From: Desmodesmus armatus
Lineage: Eukaryota; Chlorophyta; Chlorophyceae; Sphaeropleales; Scenedesmaceae
Direction: 5' to 3'
Length of the DNA stretch: 64,000 bases
Assembly (NCBI GenBank): GCA_007449985.2
Contig: VIIQ02000825.1
Location: forward strand, 1-64,000
The position numbers and the translations under genes were made by a program. Positions 45,701-57,070 of this stretch are shown one piece after another. Under the pieces are notes generated by a model. The model saw only the letters and a program-made list of their open reading frames with translations. It searched no databases and was not told where the DNA came from. Numbering within the stretch: position 1 is the stretch's first letter; every line of letters starts with the position of its first letter.

Positions 45701-48700
45701 CAACACCCCTCCCTCACACCTCTCCTGCCTCCTCCTCCCATCCTTCCCCTTAGTAATCCACCAGCATGGCCAACTGGTTGGTGCCATCACACTCTGCAAC
45801 AGGACTGCCTCCCCAAACCCCCACCCCCGCCTGAGTTTTGTGGTTCATCCGTTAAGCCCCTACGCCGCCTGTTGAGCCCCTACCCCCCCCCAAAGCCTTG
45901 TGGTTCAACCATCACATAAGCCCCTACGCCGCCTGTTGAGCCGCGTCACTACTGACCTGGTCGCCGTCGCGTGTGAACAGCAGGGCGGTCTGCTCCGCCA
46001 GCTCCATCTGCCCCGCAGCAAACAGCGCCTTCACCGCCATGCTGTTAGTATAGCGGTCAGCCAAGTCCGCCCGCCGAGCAGTGTCAGCAGCCACCGCTGC
46101 ACCCACAGCATCCCCCGCATGCTTCAGGATCTTGGCCCTGGCCAGCAGCAGCTCTATCACGCTGGGGGCCAGGCCCAGGGCAGCGTCTGATGCTTCCAAG
46201 GCCTTAGCAGTGGCACCTAGCCGGTCATAGTGCTGTGAGAGGTAGTGCAGCACCCATGTGAGGGGTTATCCTCGCCGCCAGCGCTGCTGCTGCTGACGCC
46301 GTTTGCTGCAGAGGGCCCGTTGCTGCTGCTGCTGGGTCCGTTGGCTGCTGTGCTGCTGCTGCTGCTGTTGGTGTTGCTGGGGGGGCCCTGCTGCAGCGGT
46401 GGCATGCTGCCGTGCTGGCGCAGGTGTGCTGCATAGCCCTCAAACAGTGCCTGCAGGGCGTCTGACTTGGTTGGGTCCACATAGAGGGGCCGCAGGTCAC
46501 TGAACAGGCTGGGGATGCCACGGCTGATGAAGCGCCGCACGTACGCGTCAGCAGCGGCAACAAACTCGTCGCCCGTCTGGCAGAAAGGACAAGCAGCAAA
46601 GTAGCACAGCGAAGGGGTGACGAGTGCGCAGGCTGTCAAGGACGTGCAGGCGCTGCAAGCTGATTGCCACTGCAACCAGCTAGGGCTACTGCTGCTTGTG
46701 CACAGGTTGCCCATGACTGCACCATGCAGAGTGATAGGGTAGGGTGGACGCACATGACGAGAGGAGCGAGACTGTGTGTCATGCTTGCGTAAACAGCATC
46801 AGCACCAGCAGCAGTGCCGGGAGTCTGTCTCACCAGGAAGTCCAGGGGCATCCTGTGGCAGGCCAGGCTCTTGGGGAATGCCTGGCACAGCTCCCTGTAC
46901 AGCTCAGCCAGCTTGGCACAGTCCTCAGCGCTGTACGCCTGCAGCACACGCCGCTTCTTGCCGCTGTGGCTGCTCCACACGCCACCGGCTCCACTGCTGC
47001 TGCTGCTGCTGCTGCTGCCGGCGTGCTGCTGCTGCCAGGAATGCGCCTGATCTGGCGGGCTGATGCCCAGGCACCTGCGGCAGGAGGCGGCAGCACAAGG
47101 GCAAGACATGTCAACCAATTGGTCCGGTGGCCAGCCATCACAGCAAGCAAGCCGATGGAGGGAGTGGCTTGTCAACATTCACGCATGCAAGCAGACAGAG
47201 TCTGGTGACATGCAGACACATCAAACCCACCATCCTAAGCTGTGGCCAGCTTGCCAGCCCTGCTTCTCCTGTATTGCCCCGAGTTGCCCCCTGCATCAGG
47301 CACCACACCAGCCCACTGTGTTCCCCTGCTAGGCTGACCTGTGCAGTCCTTCGTGCACACTGTAGTCGTCCGGGTTGATGTCCAGCAGCTGCCTGTACAG
47401 CGCCTGGGCCTCAGCCACACGCCCTAGCTGCAGCAGCAGCTGCGCCTTGATCGCCTTCACTCCAAGCTTGTCCTGCAGCTTGTCCTGCAGCAGCAGGGCG
47501 GCAGCGGCAGCCAACAACCTTCTGGGCCTGCCCACACACCATGTGTTTATGCGCACATGTGTGCAGGACCCACATGCCGCACAACACACCAGGACGCTGA
47601 GAGCTGCTCAGGAAGAGTCAGTGGGGACGCCCACGCAACATAGAGCATGACAGGCACGCAAGCATCAAGTTGACGCGTTGCGGGGATGTGTGTAGACACA
47701 GGGAGTGCATCCATCGTGTGTGTGTACGGGTCATCTGCAAAGCCCAGGAAGGCTGGCCAAATGCCGCTTACACCGAGTGATGCTGCTCAGGGCAACAGCC
47801 GCCCTCCGGCGGCATACTGCTGTCTAGAGTGCCTTGCTTCAGGCTTCAGCAGACTGTCAGCTGCTGTTGGCTACTGTATGGCGCTTTGATCGCCCCCCCC
47901 CCCCGCTCCACCAAGCGCAGTGCAGCTGCTGCCCTGCCTCACCTGCTCTGCATCCAGCAGTGCCAGAGCAGCTGCCTGCTGCCCCCCCTCAGCCAGCACC
48001 TGCGCCTTGTACATCAGCAGCTCACTGTGCTCATACGCCTCATTCGACGGCACCTCGTCCTGCACATAACACGAGGCATGGCAGCACCAGCAGCACAACA
48101 ACAGCACTCAGCAATTGGGATGCTGGCATGCTGTCCCCAAGCGATGCTAGCGGTGACTCCCTGAATCAAGACTCAATCACACAGGACGGATTGGACCGCA
48201 AGCTGTCGTACTGGCTGAACATCGCCATGTTGGTCCTCATGATAGCCACTGCTTATGGCTGAAGGCCAGAATCCACACGCACTGCTCAAGCAGCTGCCCC
48301 ATCTGCTGCTGTCACCCATTGTGCTCACCACTGTGGACTCATAGCCGCGGATGATCTGCACTGCCATATCATAGTTGCCATCCAGGTGGTGCGCCACTGC
48401 CCAGGTCACCCAGTTGTTGCGGTTGTTGGGCCGCAGCTGCAGCAGCCTGTACCGCGTCTCAACAAAGCCGGGGATATCACGCATCTGGATCTACAGGCAC
48501 CAACAAGGGCAGGACAGCGCGAGGCAAAAGAAAGAGCGATCGGCAACAATGTGGGTTGGCCCTTAAGCAAAACAAGCAAGCACAGCCACAGACCATGCTG
48601 CTGCCCTTGTCTACTGTACCGCTGGTGGCTTTGGAGTGCGCTGCTGCTCAACAGTCTCATACAGATACTTCCCCAGCAAGTGCTGCAGCAGCACTATCAG

Positions 48701-49424
48701 CAGCAGCAGCACTCAGGCCACTAAGGCTGTAGCAATGCCCAGTACGGTTTCTTAAGCACCTGAAGCATGGCCAGATCACGCAGAATCTGCGCATTGTCCT
48801 TGTCCAGCCGCAGTGCATTGAGGTAGCACTTGATCGCCTCTGCGTAGTTGTTGTCTGAGCGATGCAGCAGCCTGCAGCAACACAGCACCACACAACATAT
48901 GATGTGAGTCTGAACGCCAGTGACTGGGTTTGCTAGTGACTGTCTGCATGTAAATTGGCCTTCCGCCGCACGCGATCAGTTGGGGGGAAGTGCCACTGCC
49001 CAGTGCGGAACGCACCCGTAGACATGCCAGCACACATGGCTCTTCAAGTCTGCCCTGAGCCCTCTGCGTACGAAATCATACGCCTCCTCCTTCTTGTCCA
49101 TATAGTTCAGGGTAAGGCCCTGTAGCACAACACACAGCAGCAGCACCACTGACTGTACTGGTGACCAGTCCAGAACGCTCAGCCAGCAATAATTCCACTT
49201 TCTATGATGACATGGATGGCTCATGCATGCACAGAAGGTTGGCAGGTCAGGGAATCAGCACGCACCTTCATGGCCAGGGTCTCCCCATGATCGGGGAACT
49301 TCTTCAGGATCTGATCAGCTGACTTGATGGCCTTCTTGTACTGCTTGGTCTCATACAACTTCACTACCTGCCTAAACAGTGTTGTCTCCTTGGACGGCAG
49401 CGGCTGGCTGCTGGGCTGCGCCAT
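42789..49424 (-). CDS. NAA15: NatA N-terminal acetyltransferase auxiliary subunit NAA15, 14 exons, one frame break
   Basis: Exons (minus): 49424-49266, 49119-49016, 48871-48760, 48490-48329, 48059-47943, 47472-47339, 47074-46834, 46576-45957, 45541-45418, 45080-44962, 44661-44521, 44309-44082, 43738-43579, 43237-42789; about 956 residues after one correction. TPR-type repeats start at once ([60 protein letters not shown]). Family landmarks follow: [110 protein letters not shown], ending with [14 protein letters not shown]15 anchors NatA to ribosomes and holds catalytic NAA10. Compared with animal NAA15 (~866) it has Ser/Gln/Ala-rich insertions in exons 7, 8 and 12. In exon 8 the frame shifts by one base at a G4 run (46,262-46,265); a fifth G restores N-P-L-T-W-V-L-H-Y and makes the exon 207 codons. 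Confidence 0.93.
45838..45945. repeat. About 60-bp direct repeat in a NAA15 intron
   Basis: TTGTGGTTCA, then AAGCCCCTACGCCGCCTGTT and GAGCC occur twice, about 60 bp apart, inside the intron between exons 8 and 9. The second copy has a short insertion. Confidence 0.75.
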
Positions 49425-50127
49425 CGCAACAAGCTGCTGCTGCTCCTGCCTGCTGGCCTAGCTGCTTGGTGCTGTGGAGTCTGACCCCAGGATGGTGTCA
49501 AGACTATTATGCACGTTTCAGAAGCACTACATCAGCTGTTACGTGCAGATTTGAAACGCGATGGAATGTGACTGCATGATCTGCTGATGTAGATTGCTCT
49601 TCCAGGCATGCTGCGATGAAGACACCGGTGACCGTGCTCAACCAATACAGAACCAATTGATCGCGCTTCAATTGCGATGGCATTGCTGCGGGGTTGACAG
49701 GGGTTTTGAGTCATCGACAGACGGGAGCTGGGCAAACCAGAAAAGTCATACCAGTCTACAATCAACATAACACAGTAATTTTCACAATCGTGCAGTTGCC
49801 ACCGCCGCCTTAGACTGCCAGCCTGTCAAGGTGCAAAGCAGGCCTTCTCCCTTCTAAGACCTGACTGTGCAAACTCCAGGGCTGCCTGCCAGTCATCAAG
49901 TGGGAACAGACGCAACCTGGAAGTACCAAAGGGGTGCAGACAGCAGCAGAAACGGCCGTTTTGGTGGCATTCACTGGCACCAGGTTCTTCAAGCCTGTCT
50001 GTGCCTGATCCACGTGGTGCTGAACGACATCAGGAGGGCCTCAGGAACCAGGTGGGAAAACGGTTCAGGTCTGAAGTGCTGAAGCCTGCATGCTGCTTTT
50101 CATCACACATGTGGTGCTTCACATCAC
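49425..50127. other. NAA15 5' region and MECR 3' flank
   Basis: About 700 bp holding the NAA15 promoter or 5' UTR and the MECR 3' UTR. I see no TGTAA close to the MECR stop, and no repeat or gene. Confidence 0.5.
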
Positions 50128-53100
50128 CTACTTTGGTGGCAGCAGCACTCCTTGCTTGTAGTAGCCGACCAGCCTGTCAAACAGCTCGCCACGGGCAGCA
50201 GGCCCAGCCTTCTTAGCCCAGCTGCAGCAGCGGCACACACCACGAGTAATGACCTTGCTTGCCACTGCTGCAGTGACATGCGAAGCGAAGATGTGAACCT
50301 GCAACCCCTACTCAACATGTGTACTTGACGACTTAAATGCCGAGCTCCTCTATGATAAGCCTCCAGCACTAGCCATGCCTTCCGACAAAGCCATCTGCAA
50401 GTGAGCTGCACAGGAGGAAGTTGTCGCAGCACAGTACACACGATGCATCTGCATCTGCCCTGATGTTGCACAGAGTATGTCCCTGGCACAGTTGACCTGA
50501 GCCCGCTGTGCATGCCCGGCCCACTCATGCAGCAGTGACTCACCCTCCACTGACCCAGAAGCCCTGAAAGCGATGTCCTTGAAAATCAACAGGCCCGTGG
50601 GTGGGATCAGCGGCTGCACAAAAGCCAGGAGGCAACATCAGCAGCAGTGAAACTGGCAGCACTGGCATATGCAGTGTTGGCCCTGGCCATGGTGGGGGAA
50701 TGGCAGGCATGATGCTACTACATCGTTACTCGTACAGCTAGCAATGGCTGGGGTCGCTGCTTGTCAGTCCCCGCCTTACCTGCATGGACATTGCGCCGTA
50801 CGTGACATGGGTGGAACCCGCCCTGCAGGCAACCCCCAAAGGAATGCATTGGTGCTGGTGCACGCTTGTGCATGAAAGTCCCAGTTAACAACAGTGATTG
50901 TGGCGCGCAACTTATAGCAACTCACATGAACTTGCACTTCAACAGATGCGATCTGGCTTGACACCTCATTGTGCCAGCACACAGGTGCCAGGGGGCCTGA
51001 GGGTCTGCCAGGTCTAGGGGAGTTAGCCCTCCCTTGACGCCATGCTGACCACTCACCTTAGGACCTTGGCAATGGCTGCTGCTGAGCTGCCACCTACACA
51101 ATTGAGGGCCAGCTTTGGCTGAGGGAGGCCTGAGGCAGCTGCATGGTGGCGGTGCAGCACAAACATCAACACAGCGTGGGGCAGGTGGAAATCCAGAAGC
51201 GCCAGCATGGTGCTGGCAACAATGCTATGCCGATGGCGCCCGCGCAACGCTAGCAGAGGTCTAGCACTACCCCCCCCCCCTTATCTATAGGCACTGTGCC
51301 ATTACGTTGGTGTGCTTGAAAGGTTGTGGGCATGATGGACAGGGATTGATGACTCACAATATGCTACAGCACAAAAAACACTGCACATTCAAGAAACTGC
51401 GCAGACAGGTGGGCCGATGAAAACCACCTGCAGAAACATACTCTGCGCCCCCCCCCCCTCTGCCATGCTGCCATATCCAGCCTGCCATGCTGCCAAATAT
51501 CCAGCTAGCCAGCAGGGCTATGTTGCCGTGCCAGGGGCCAGCTGCAGCCCTAGCAGTGCTGCCTTACCCAGGTCAGCCTTGAGGTCCTGCTCAGTGGTGA
51601 CCACATCAGCCCCCATGCCGCGCAGCCATGACACAGTGTCGTCCCAGTCAGGCCTGCAGCACACACCGGACAGAACGCCGGTGAGGGCGCAGGCTTGATA
51701 TTGACGCACACAGTGCATGTGCAGGTAAGGGGGCAGGCGTGAAATTGACGCACAGAGTGCATGTGCAGGTGCCACGGTGGGCCTAGTAGCCCCGAGTGCT
51801 GCTGCTGTGAAGGGTCTCATGTCATTGGCTTTGGAGGGCCTCATCTTATTGGGGCAGGTGCTGCAGTACGCGGCTGCCTTCATTATGCAGCAGGTGCAAG
51901 CAGCCGAGAACACACCTACATGTCCCATCAGTCCGGGCACCTGGCAGAAGCAGACAGCAGCTGACACGCCAGCTGCATGCTATCACCTTGTCTCCTGCGT
52001 ACTGACCTTTCCCTGATCACATTGACTGTCTTGATGCCCTTTGCGCGTGCCAGCTGCATGACATGCTGCAGCAGCAATGCAGACCACAACAGCAAGGATT
52101 TGTAGCCTGTAACCTGACAGCCGCTCAAGTAAGTGGCATGTTTATGTAAGGAACAACAGGGAAATTGTGCATCTTGCTTGTGCATCAGGCATCAAGCAGA
52201 CGGTTTGCTTGTGCATGGTGCAGTGTGCAGGTGCATGTGAGTGTGCACCTGCACCAACTGCATCACCGTGTGCACATCACCGTGTGCTGGCCACTTTACA
52301 GGTATGCCCGTGCAGTGGATGTTTCCAGTTTCACTGAGATCCAATGGCAGTTGATGCTCCATCAGTCTCACCTGGCCCACTGCGCTTGTTGCACCGTTCT
52401 GCACAACCACATCACCAGGCTGCAGTGGCACAATGGCCTCCAGCATCAGCAGGGCAGTGGGAGGGCTGCCACATGTGGCACACCAAATACAACACGCAAG
52501 CAGACAGACCACGTGCAACTCTCAATGAATTCTGTCAGCAGTGCAACCTGTCTCAGCAAGCCCTGCGTGTGGACGAGCACCGTAACACAGTAGGCAAGGT
52601 GTTGCACCGCCCCTTGTTGCGGTAGGAATCAGGCACGGCCCCGGCATCCCACCGGCAGGGCATCCTTACTTGATGGAGAGGGTGGCAGCTGCCTCCAAAG
52701 GTAGGTCTGCAGGCACCTTGTGCCAGTCCGCTGCGCTCCACACACCCTGCGCCCTCCATGTCCCCAGTGCAGGGGCCAGCGGCACGACGTGGTCGCCGGC
52801 CTGCAGAGACTTGACCTGGCTCGACCAGACAAGAGAGCAAGATGGTGGGTGGGTGAGGGAGCTGGCAAGCTCCCAATCTGTGCCTGTGGAGATATGCTGG
52901 CCCAGATATCAACTGAAACAGAGTGGGTGCAGCATGCAGGCAATGCGCCACACCAAGGCAGCACCAGAGCAAGCAAGGGCCATGTTCCGAGGTTGTCCAT
53001 AGCTCTGCCACTGTTTTGGGGCAGGCCGGTGCTGTTGAGACAGATAGAGGAAGAATGCATGCTGTGTTGCCACTGATGCACTCAGCGCGATGGCATCCCA

Positions 53101-53670
53101 CCCAGAAACGGGGCTTGACACTACTTTTGGCTTGTGCTGCTGTAGGCGTGTGCGCATCTGCGGTTGTTCTGCGTGATCTCATGGATGCTGGCAACCAGCT
53201 TGCATGTTTGCAGCATGTGTGCACTGGCCTCCTACCTGGCTGCCTGCCTGCACCACCTTGGCCACCCCCTCATGCCCAGGCACTGCACCAGGGAGCTTGG
53301 GGGTGAGAGGATACTTGCCCTGAACTGTGTTGATGTCCGAAGGGTTGATGGGCGCCTGTACAAGCAGGTAAGAAGTAATGTGCACCCAGCAGAACTACAC
53401 CTGCACTCATCTGCTGCCCATGCACTGTCATGCTACTAGGTCTACTGCTGTGTCACTCACCGCAAGTATCTGCAGTTGCACTTCGGTGCCGCCCAGATTG
53501 GGCAGCTGGACCTCGTTCAGCTGCAAAACGGCTGCTGGGTCCCCATGTTTGTCAAAGGTCAGGGCAGCAGCGCTGGACATTGCTGCAGCTACATGTTTGC
53601 CAGCCTGTGACAGGAAGGCGCCAGCGAGCTTGGTGCAGGCCTGATGCTTGGTGCTCAAGAGTGACTGCAT
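50128..53670 (-). CDS. MECR: Mitochondrial trans-2-enoyl-CoA/ACP reductase (MECR/Etr1), ten exons, one frame break
   Basis: Exons (minus): 53670-53461, 53355-53236, 52815-52670, 52465-52372, 52065-52007, 51653-51568, 51129-51057, 50822-50780, 50613-50544, 50221-50128; 331 residues after one correction. The start [20 protein letters not shown] is a plausible mitochondrial presequence. The MDR-fold landmarks are clear: [20 protein letters not shown] (with the family's active-site Tyr), [33 protein letters not shown], the cofactor loop [45 protein letters not shown] and [13 protein letters not shown]. The enzyme does the last NADPH-dependent reduction of mitochondrial fatty acid synthesis, which feeds lipoic acid. 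In exon 9 a C3 run (plus 50,562-50,564) appears one base short. Adding one base gives RGFWVSGGWAKKAG and also corrects the phase of the last splice junction. Confidence 0.93.
51686..51770. repeat. About 45-bp direct repeat in a MECR intron
   Basis: Two copies of sequence around ATTGACGCACA, CAGTGCATGTGCAGGT (one copy has GAGTGCATGTGCAGGT), about 45 bp apart, within the intron after exon 6. Confidence 0.75.
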
Positions 53671-54194
53671 GTTGCATGACCCTTGATTGCACTCATGCCA
53701 AAGCAAGTCTGTTCATCTCAACATCCTGGAGAGTCAAACAAGTCATGAGTCATTATGTGTCAAAGTGCCAGACAAACCCTAATTGTGTTCAAAACGGCGC
53801 TCCTGCGCTACACCCGTCGAACAGGCCGCGGTGGGGGTTTCGAATGCTCCTCTAGTGATATCCCCGCCAGGCAGGGGGGGTGCCCCCCCTTTTTTGGTGG
53901 GTGCCTTCCCTGTTGTGGTGTGGTTGCTGCTGGTTTGGTTCTGGGGGTGCAGTGCTGTGGTGGGTGATCTTTTGTAAAATTGTTGCTCCTGCACTGCTGT
54001 TGTGTCTCGGGCCAGGGCAGCAGTCATGCTCTGCTGCTGCAGTCCGCAGTCAGTCACTAGGGCCTGAGTGCTGGCTGTGTGAATGCCGCCCTTGTGTGCT
54101 GCGTGGATGGTGCGTAACAAGCCAGAAGGGACTTGGGTACCCCTTGGCATTGCTTTGATGCCGACGCAGCTACTAGCAGTGGCACTGCCGCTTT

Positions 54195-54220
54195 TGTGAG
54201 GGGGGGAGACCCCCCTCACA
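54195..54220. other. Perfect GC-rich hairpin
   Basis: TGTGAGGGGGG, loop GAGA, CCCCCCTCACA: an 11-bp perfect stem. A related G7-TG-C7 structure lies at 53,874-53,889. Confidence 0.6.
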
Positions 54221-55144
54221 CTCCCCCCCTCATGCGGTCGATGCATGCGCCTCTCTCTGGCGTTGCTTTGATGCCTACATGTTATTTATTTATTTATACA
54301 TTGTGTTGTGTTTTTATGGCAGGCGCAACAGTAGTGTTTCAGCGTGCCTCGGTTGGGTCGATCCAGTCATTGGACACAGCGCTGGTACCCCTAGCGTCCC
54401 TCGTTCGCATCTCCACTGGTCTATAGAACTATTTGGCGGTAACTCGCCCGGTTGGCGTTGTTTTGAGGCGGCAGTTGTGGCCGTTGCGGCCGTTGCATAG
54501 AAGGTCATTGGTTTTGTTACTCTTTTGGAGCCCCCCAGTCACTCCGAAGGATCCTGCGGAATCCTTCTCCGAGGACATTTCCAACAATAATCAAACATGA
54601 AAGCTGAGAACCGTATGAGTGACGGCTGGAGCAGTATGCTTCAGCTTCCGGATCTTGATCTGCAGACCGAACCTGATCAGACCGTCACTCCGGTTCAACC
54701 CGTTGTTGGTGCTGTTGTTGGGGTTTGAGTACCGAGCGCTGATTTTGTTCGCTCATTTTGCAGCAGATCAGTTGGGCCTGCCAGCGGCCTCCCCGTTCAC
54801 ACCAGCAAGGGTGGCAACAGAAATAGCCCTAGGGCCCTAGCAGCAGGCCTGCTGCTGTGCTGCAGCTGAGGTTGCGGCAGCAGGGGGCACGCTGGAAGGC
54901 GTCATCGGCCTTACGGGCGACGGCCTCTCTCACTGTCAACCTACAGACGCGCAGAAGCTGCAGGAGCTGCCCAAGCAGCTGTGCAGGCATCGACAAGCAG
55001 CTGACAGCTGTGTGACGTAGGTGTAAACCAATACTGCAATTTGGGGTGTATCCCCACCTACGGCTTTCAGCCGGCACAATCCCGGTAGGCAGTGCCATAC
55101 GTGGTTATTATGGTGTGCGGGTTGCAGTAGATGCTGTGGGGCCA

Positions 55145-55163
55145 GGGGGGGGGGGGGGGGGGG
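55145..55163. repeat. G19 homopolymer
   Basis: Nineteen G in a row on the plus strand, just upstream of the left flanking repeat. Confidence 0.9.
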
Positions 55164-55209
55164 CAGTCTGGGTGCTGGACAGCACCACCCCGGAGTTTGG
55201 GCTGCAAGT

Positions 55210-56130
55210 TTGAGTTTATAGAACGGCTAACGCCCAGATGGCGTCAGTGCTGGATCGATACCTGCCCAACTTTGTTTGGGGGATAAGGGGAGGCGTTACT
55301 GCAGTTCTGCTGCTGTCAAGCTGCTGCACACTTGCTGCTGCTGAGTACTGCTGCTGGGGTGCCCAGCACTGCTGCCGCTGCAAGCGGTACCAGCTGCTCC
55401 CATGTGTCAGGCTGGAATGAACATAGCAGATTGAGTTGAGCTCTAGAAGTCGGAGGAGGCGTAGCGCAGTTGTTTTGCTCCTGTCCAGCTGCGGCACAGT
55501 TGCTGCTGCTGGGGTGCTGCTGCACCTGCAGCTTCAGCTGCTGCCCCTTGACAGGCTACAATGAACAAAGCGGGGCTTTGTATGCACTCTCGATCACACA
55601 GCAGCACCGCAAATTGCGGTTTTCGTAGTTGTTCGCAAAAGTCAGTCATGCGCGGTCCAACGTTGAATGACAGTTGTCTGCGCATCTCGTAACCGATCGC
55701 CTGTCCTTTTCGAAGCTATAGGGCGCGCTCATGCCTTACCAAAAGGGTATACGATCCAGTTAATGCAATGTACATGCTTCTCAAAGGCTCAGCTCACGTT
55801 CGTTACCATGCAAGGATACTGTTCATGTATATAGGTTCGTTTACTTTGCAACCACGCAGTTTCGCTGAGCACACGTGGGCCAGATGTTGTCGATAAATAC
55901 ACATGAATATCGTGTGGGGTGTCCAGTTTGCGATGGTTTTGGGATGGGCTGATGGCAGTTGCGATATCCCAGCACCAGCGTAGACTAGGTTTCTCACTAT
56001 TCTCAATATGAACTTTATCCTTTCTATTCAGAATCACCCCGCCAGGGCTGCGTGCGGCACTTTTGGGAACGGAATGTAGACAACTTTTTGGCTGTCATGT
56101 GTGGGGGTGTGACCTTAGCAACGTATTAGG
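55210..56130 (+). repeat. Left copy of a diverged ~0.9-kb direct repeat
   Basis: Three blocks are shared in order with 62,030-62,950: GAACGGCTAACGCCCAGATG then GCGTCAGTGCTGGATCGAT (55,220); TGCAAGGATACTGTTCATGT (about 55,809) followed by CTTTGCAACCACGC; and GGCTGTCATGTGTGGGGGTG (56,090). Spacings in the two copies agree within about 20 bp, and GCTGCTG-rich sequence lies between blocks 1 and 2 in both. It could be a long terminal-type repeat of a larger element or two copies of a non-autonomous element. Confidence 0.55.
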
Positions 56131-56502
56131 CTCTCAACCTATAGGTTTCGATCCAATATTGATTTACAATAACAGCTTTAATTTGACCCTGATTTGCAGG
56201 AAATTTGAGGGGGTTATGCAGGGGGGGTGGGGGGGTGGCCTGGGGCCTGTTTCACTTTTTCTGCACAAGTTCAGTAACTTGATGTCAGCAGTCCGATAGA
56301 GGCCTTATGCGGCTCATGTCAAAGCTTACATCATATGCTATCGATTTTTGCCCTTTTGGTGCCTTTACATTACCTATCAGGCTACCATGAGGGCCCAGAA
56401 AGGCAGCAGCACAGCGGCGGGTGACTGCTGGTTGAGGGCAGTGGCCCAGTGTGTTGGTGCTGCTTGATCTGAAAAATTGGCGAGGTGTGCGTATGTATTA
56501 GT

Positions 56503-56660
56503 TATCCCTCTGATTTTGGGCCACGAGGGGGTGTATGGGACATACCCCCCTGAGGGGGATGCGAATATCCCCCCGAGGCCAAGCCGAGGGGGGATATTCG
56601 CACCCCCCGAGGGGGGGTATGGCCCATGCCCCCCCGAGTGACCCAAAATCAGAGGGGTAA
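56503..56660. repeat. Near-perfect inverted repeat (~70-bp arms), MITE-like
   Basis: The left arm begins TATCCCTCTGATTTTGGG and runs into CGAATATCCCCCC. The right arm mirrors it: GGGGGGATATTCG … CCCAAAATCAGAGGGGTAA. The loop is about 13 bp (GAGGCCAAGCCGA). The arms hold repeated GAGGGGG/CCCCCTC blocks and GTATGGGACATAC / GTATGGCCCATGC. There is no coding capacity. It resembles a foldback or miniature inverted-repeat element. Confidence 0.8.
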
Positions 56661-57070
56661 GTAGCTTATCCCATGGATTGAGGGCCCACGCTGTGGGCAT
56701 GCATCTTGGGCACGCAACCGTGGGGTGGAGGCAGGCACCCACATGGTTTGCAATGAATTCCTGGTGTCATTTGAAGCAGCTGCGAATCCAGAACATCCTG
56801 CATATCCCCACATACTCTGTCCGACCGGCTCAGGCAGCACGGCACAGCAGCAGGCAGCACCAAAGCACAAAGTGTGGCAGGCATCGGCTGTGCAGGAAAG
56901 GCAACAGATGGCACGGCCAATCACAGGAACACTTAGAAACCTCGTTAGTTTGCGATTAGGGGCTCCGCAGACTTTCGAGGGTCCGGCCCCAAAACCCTGG
57001 TCAGGCCATATGTCGATTCCCAACCTTCACGTCACGTCAAGATGGTTGCGTACAGGACAGAGTTTTGGAG

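Larger units (their letters stand above)
53671..57070. other. 3.4-kb repeat-rich intergenic region upstream of the recombinase gene
   Basis: It contains G/C hairpins at 53,874-53,889 and 54,195-54,220, and two copies of a TTGCTTTGATGCC motif near 54,150 and 54,262. At 54,597 a 43-codon open frame (MKAENRMSDGWSSMLQLPDL…) stops early. A G19 run lies at 55,145-55,163, the left copy of a diverged direct repeat at about 55,210-56,130, and a long inverted repeat at 56,503-56,660. Several stretches read like eroded coding sequence, but none can be named. It looks like old transposon debris. Confidence 0.5.

Noticed and set aside
54340..54430. tRNA-like segment around TCGTTCGCATCTCC
   Set aside because: No acceptor stem pairing or anticodon arm could be built around it.
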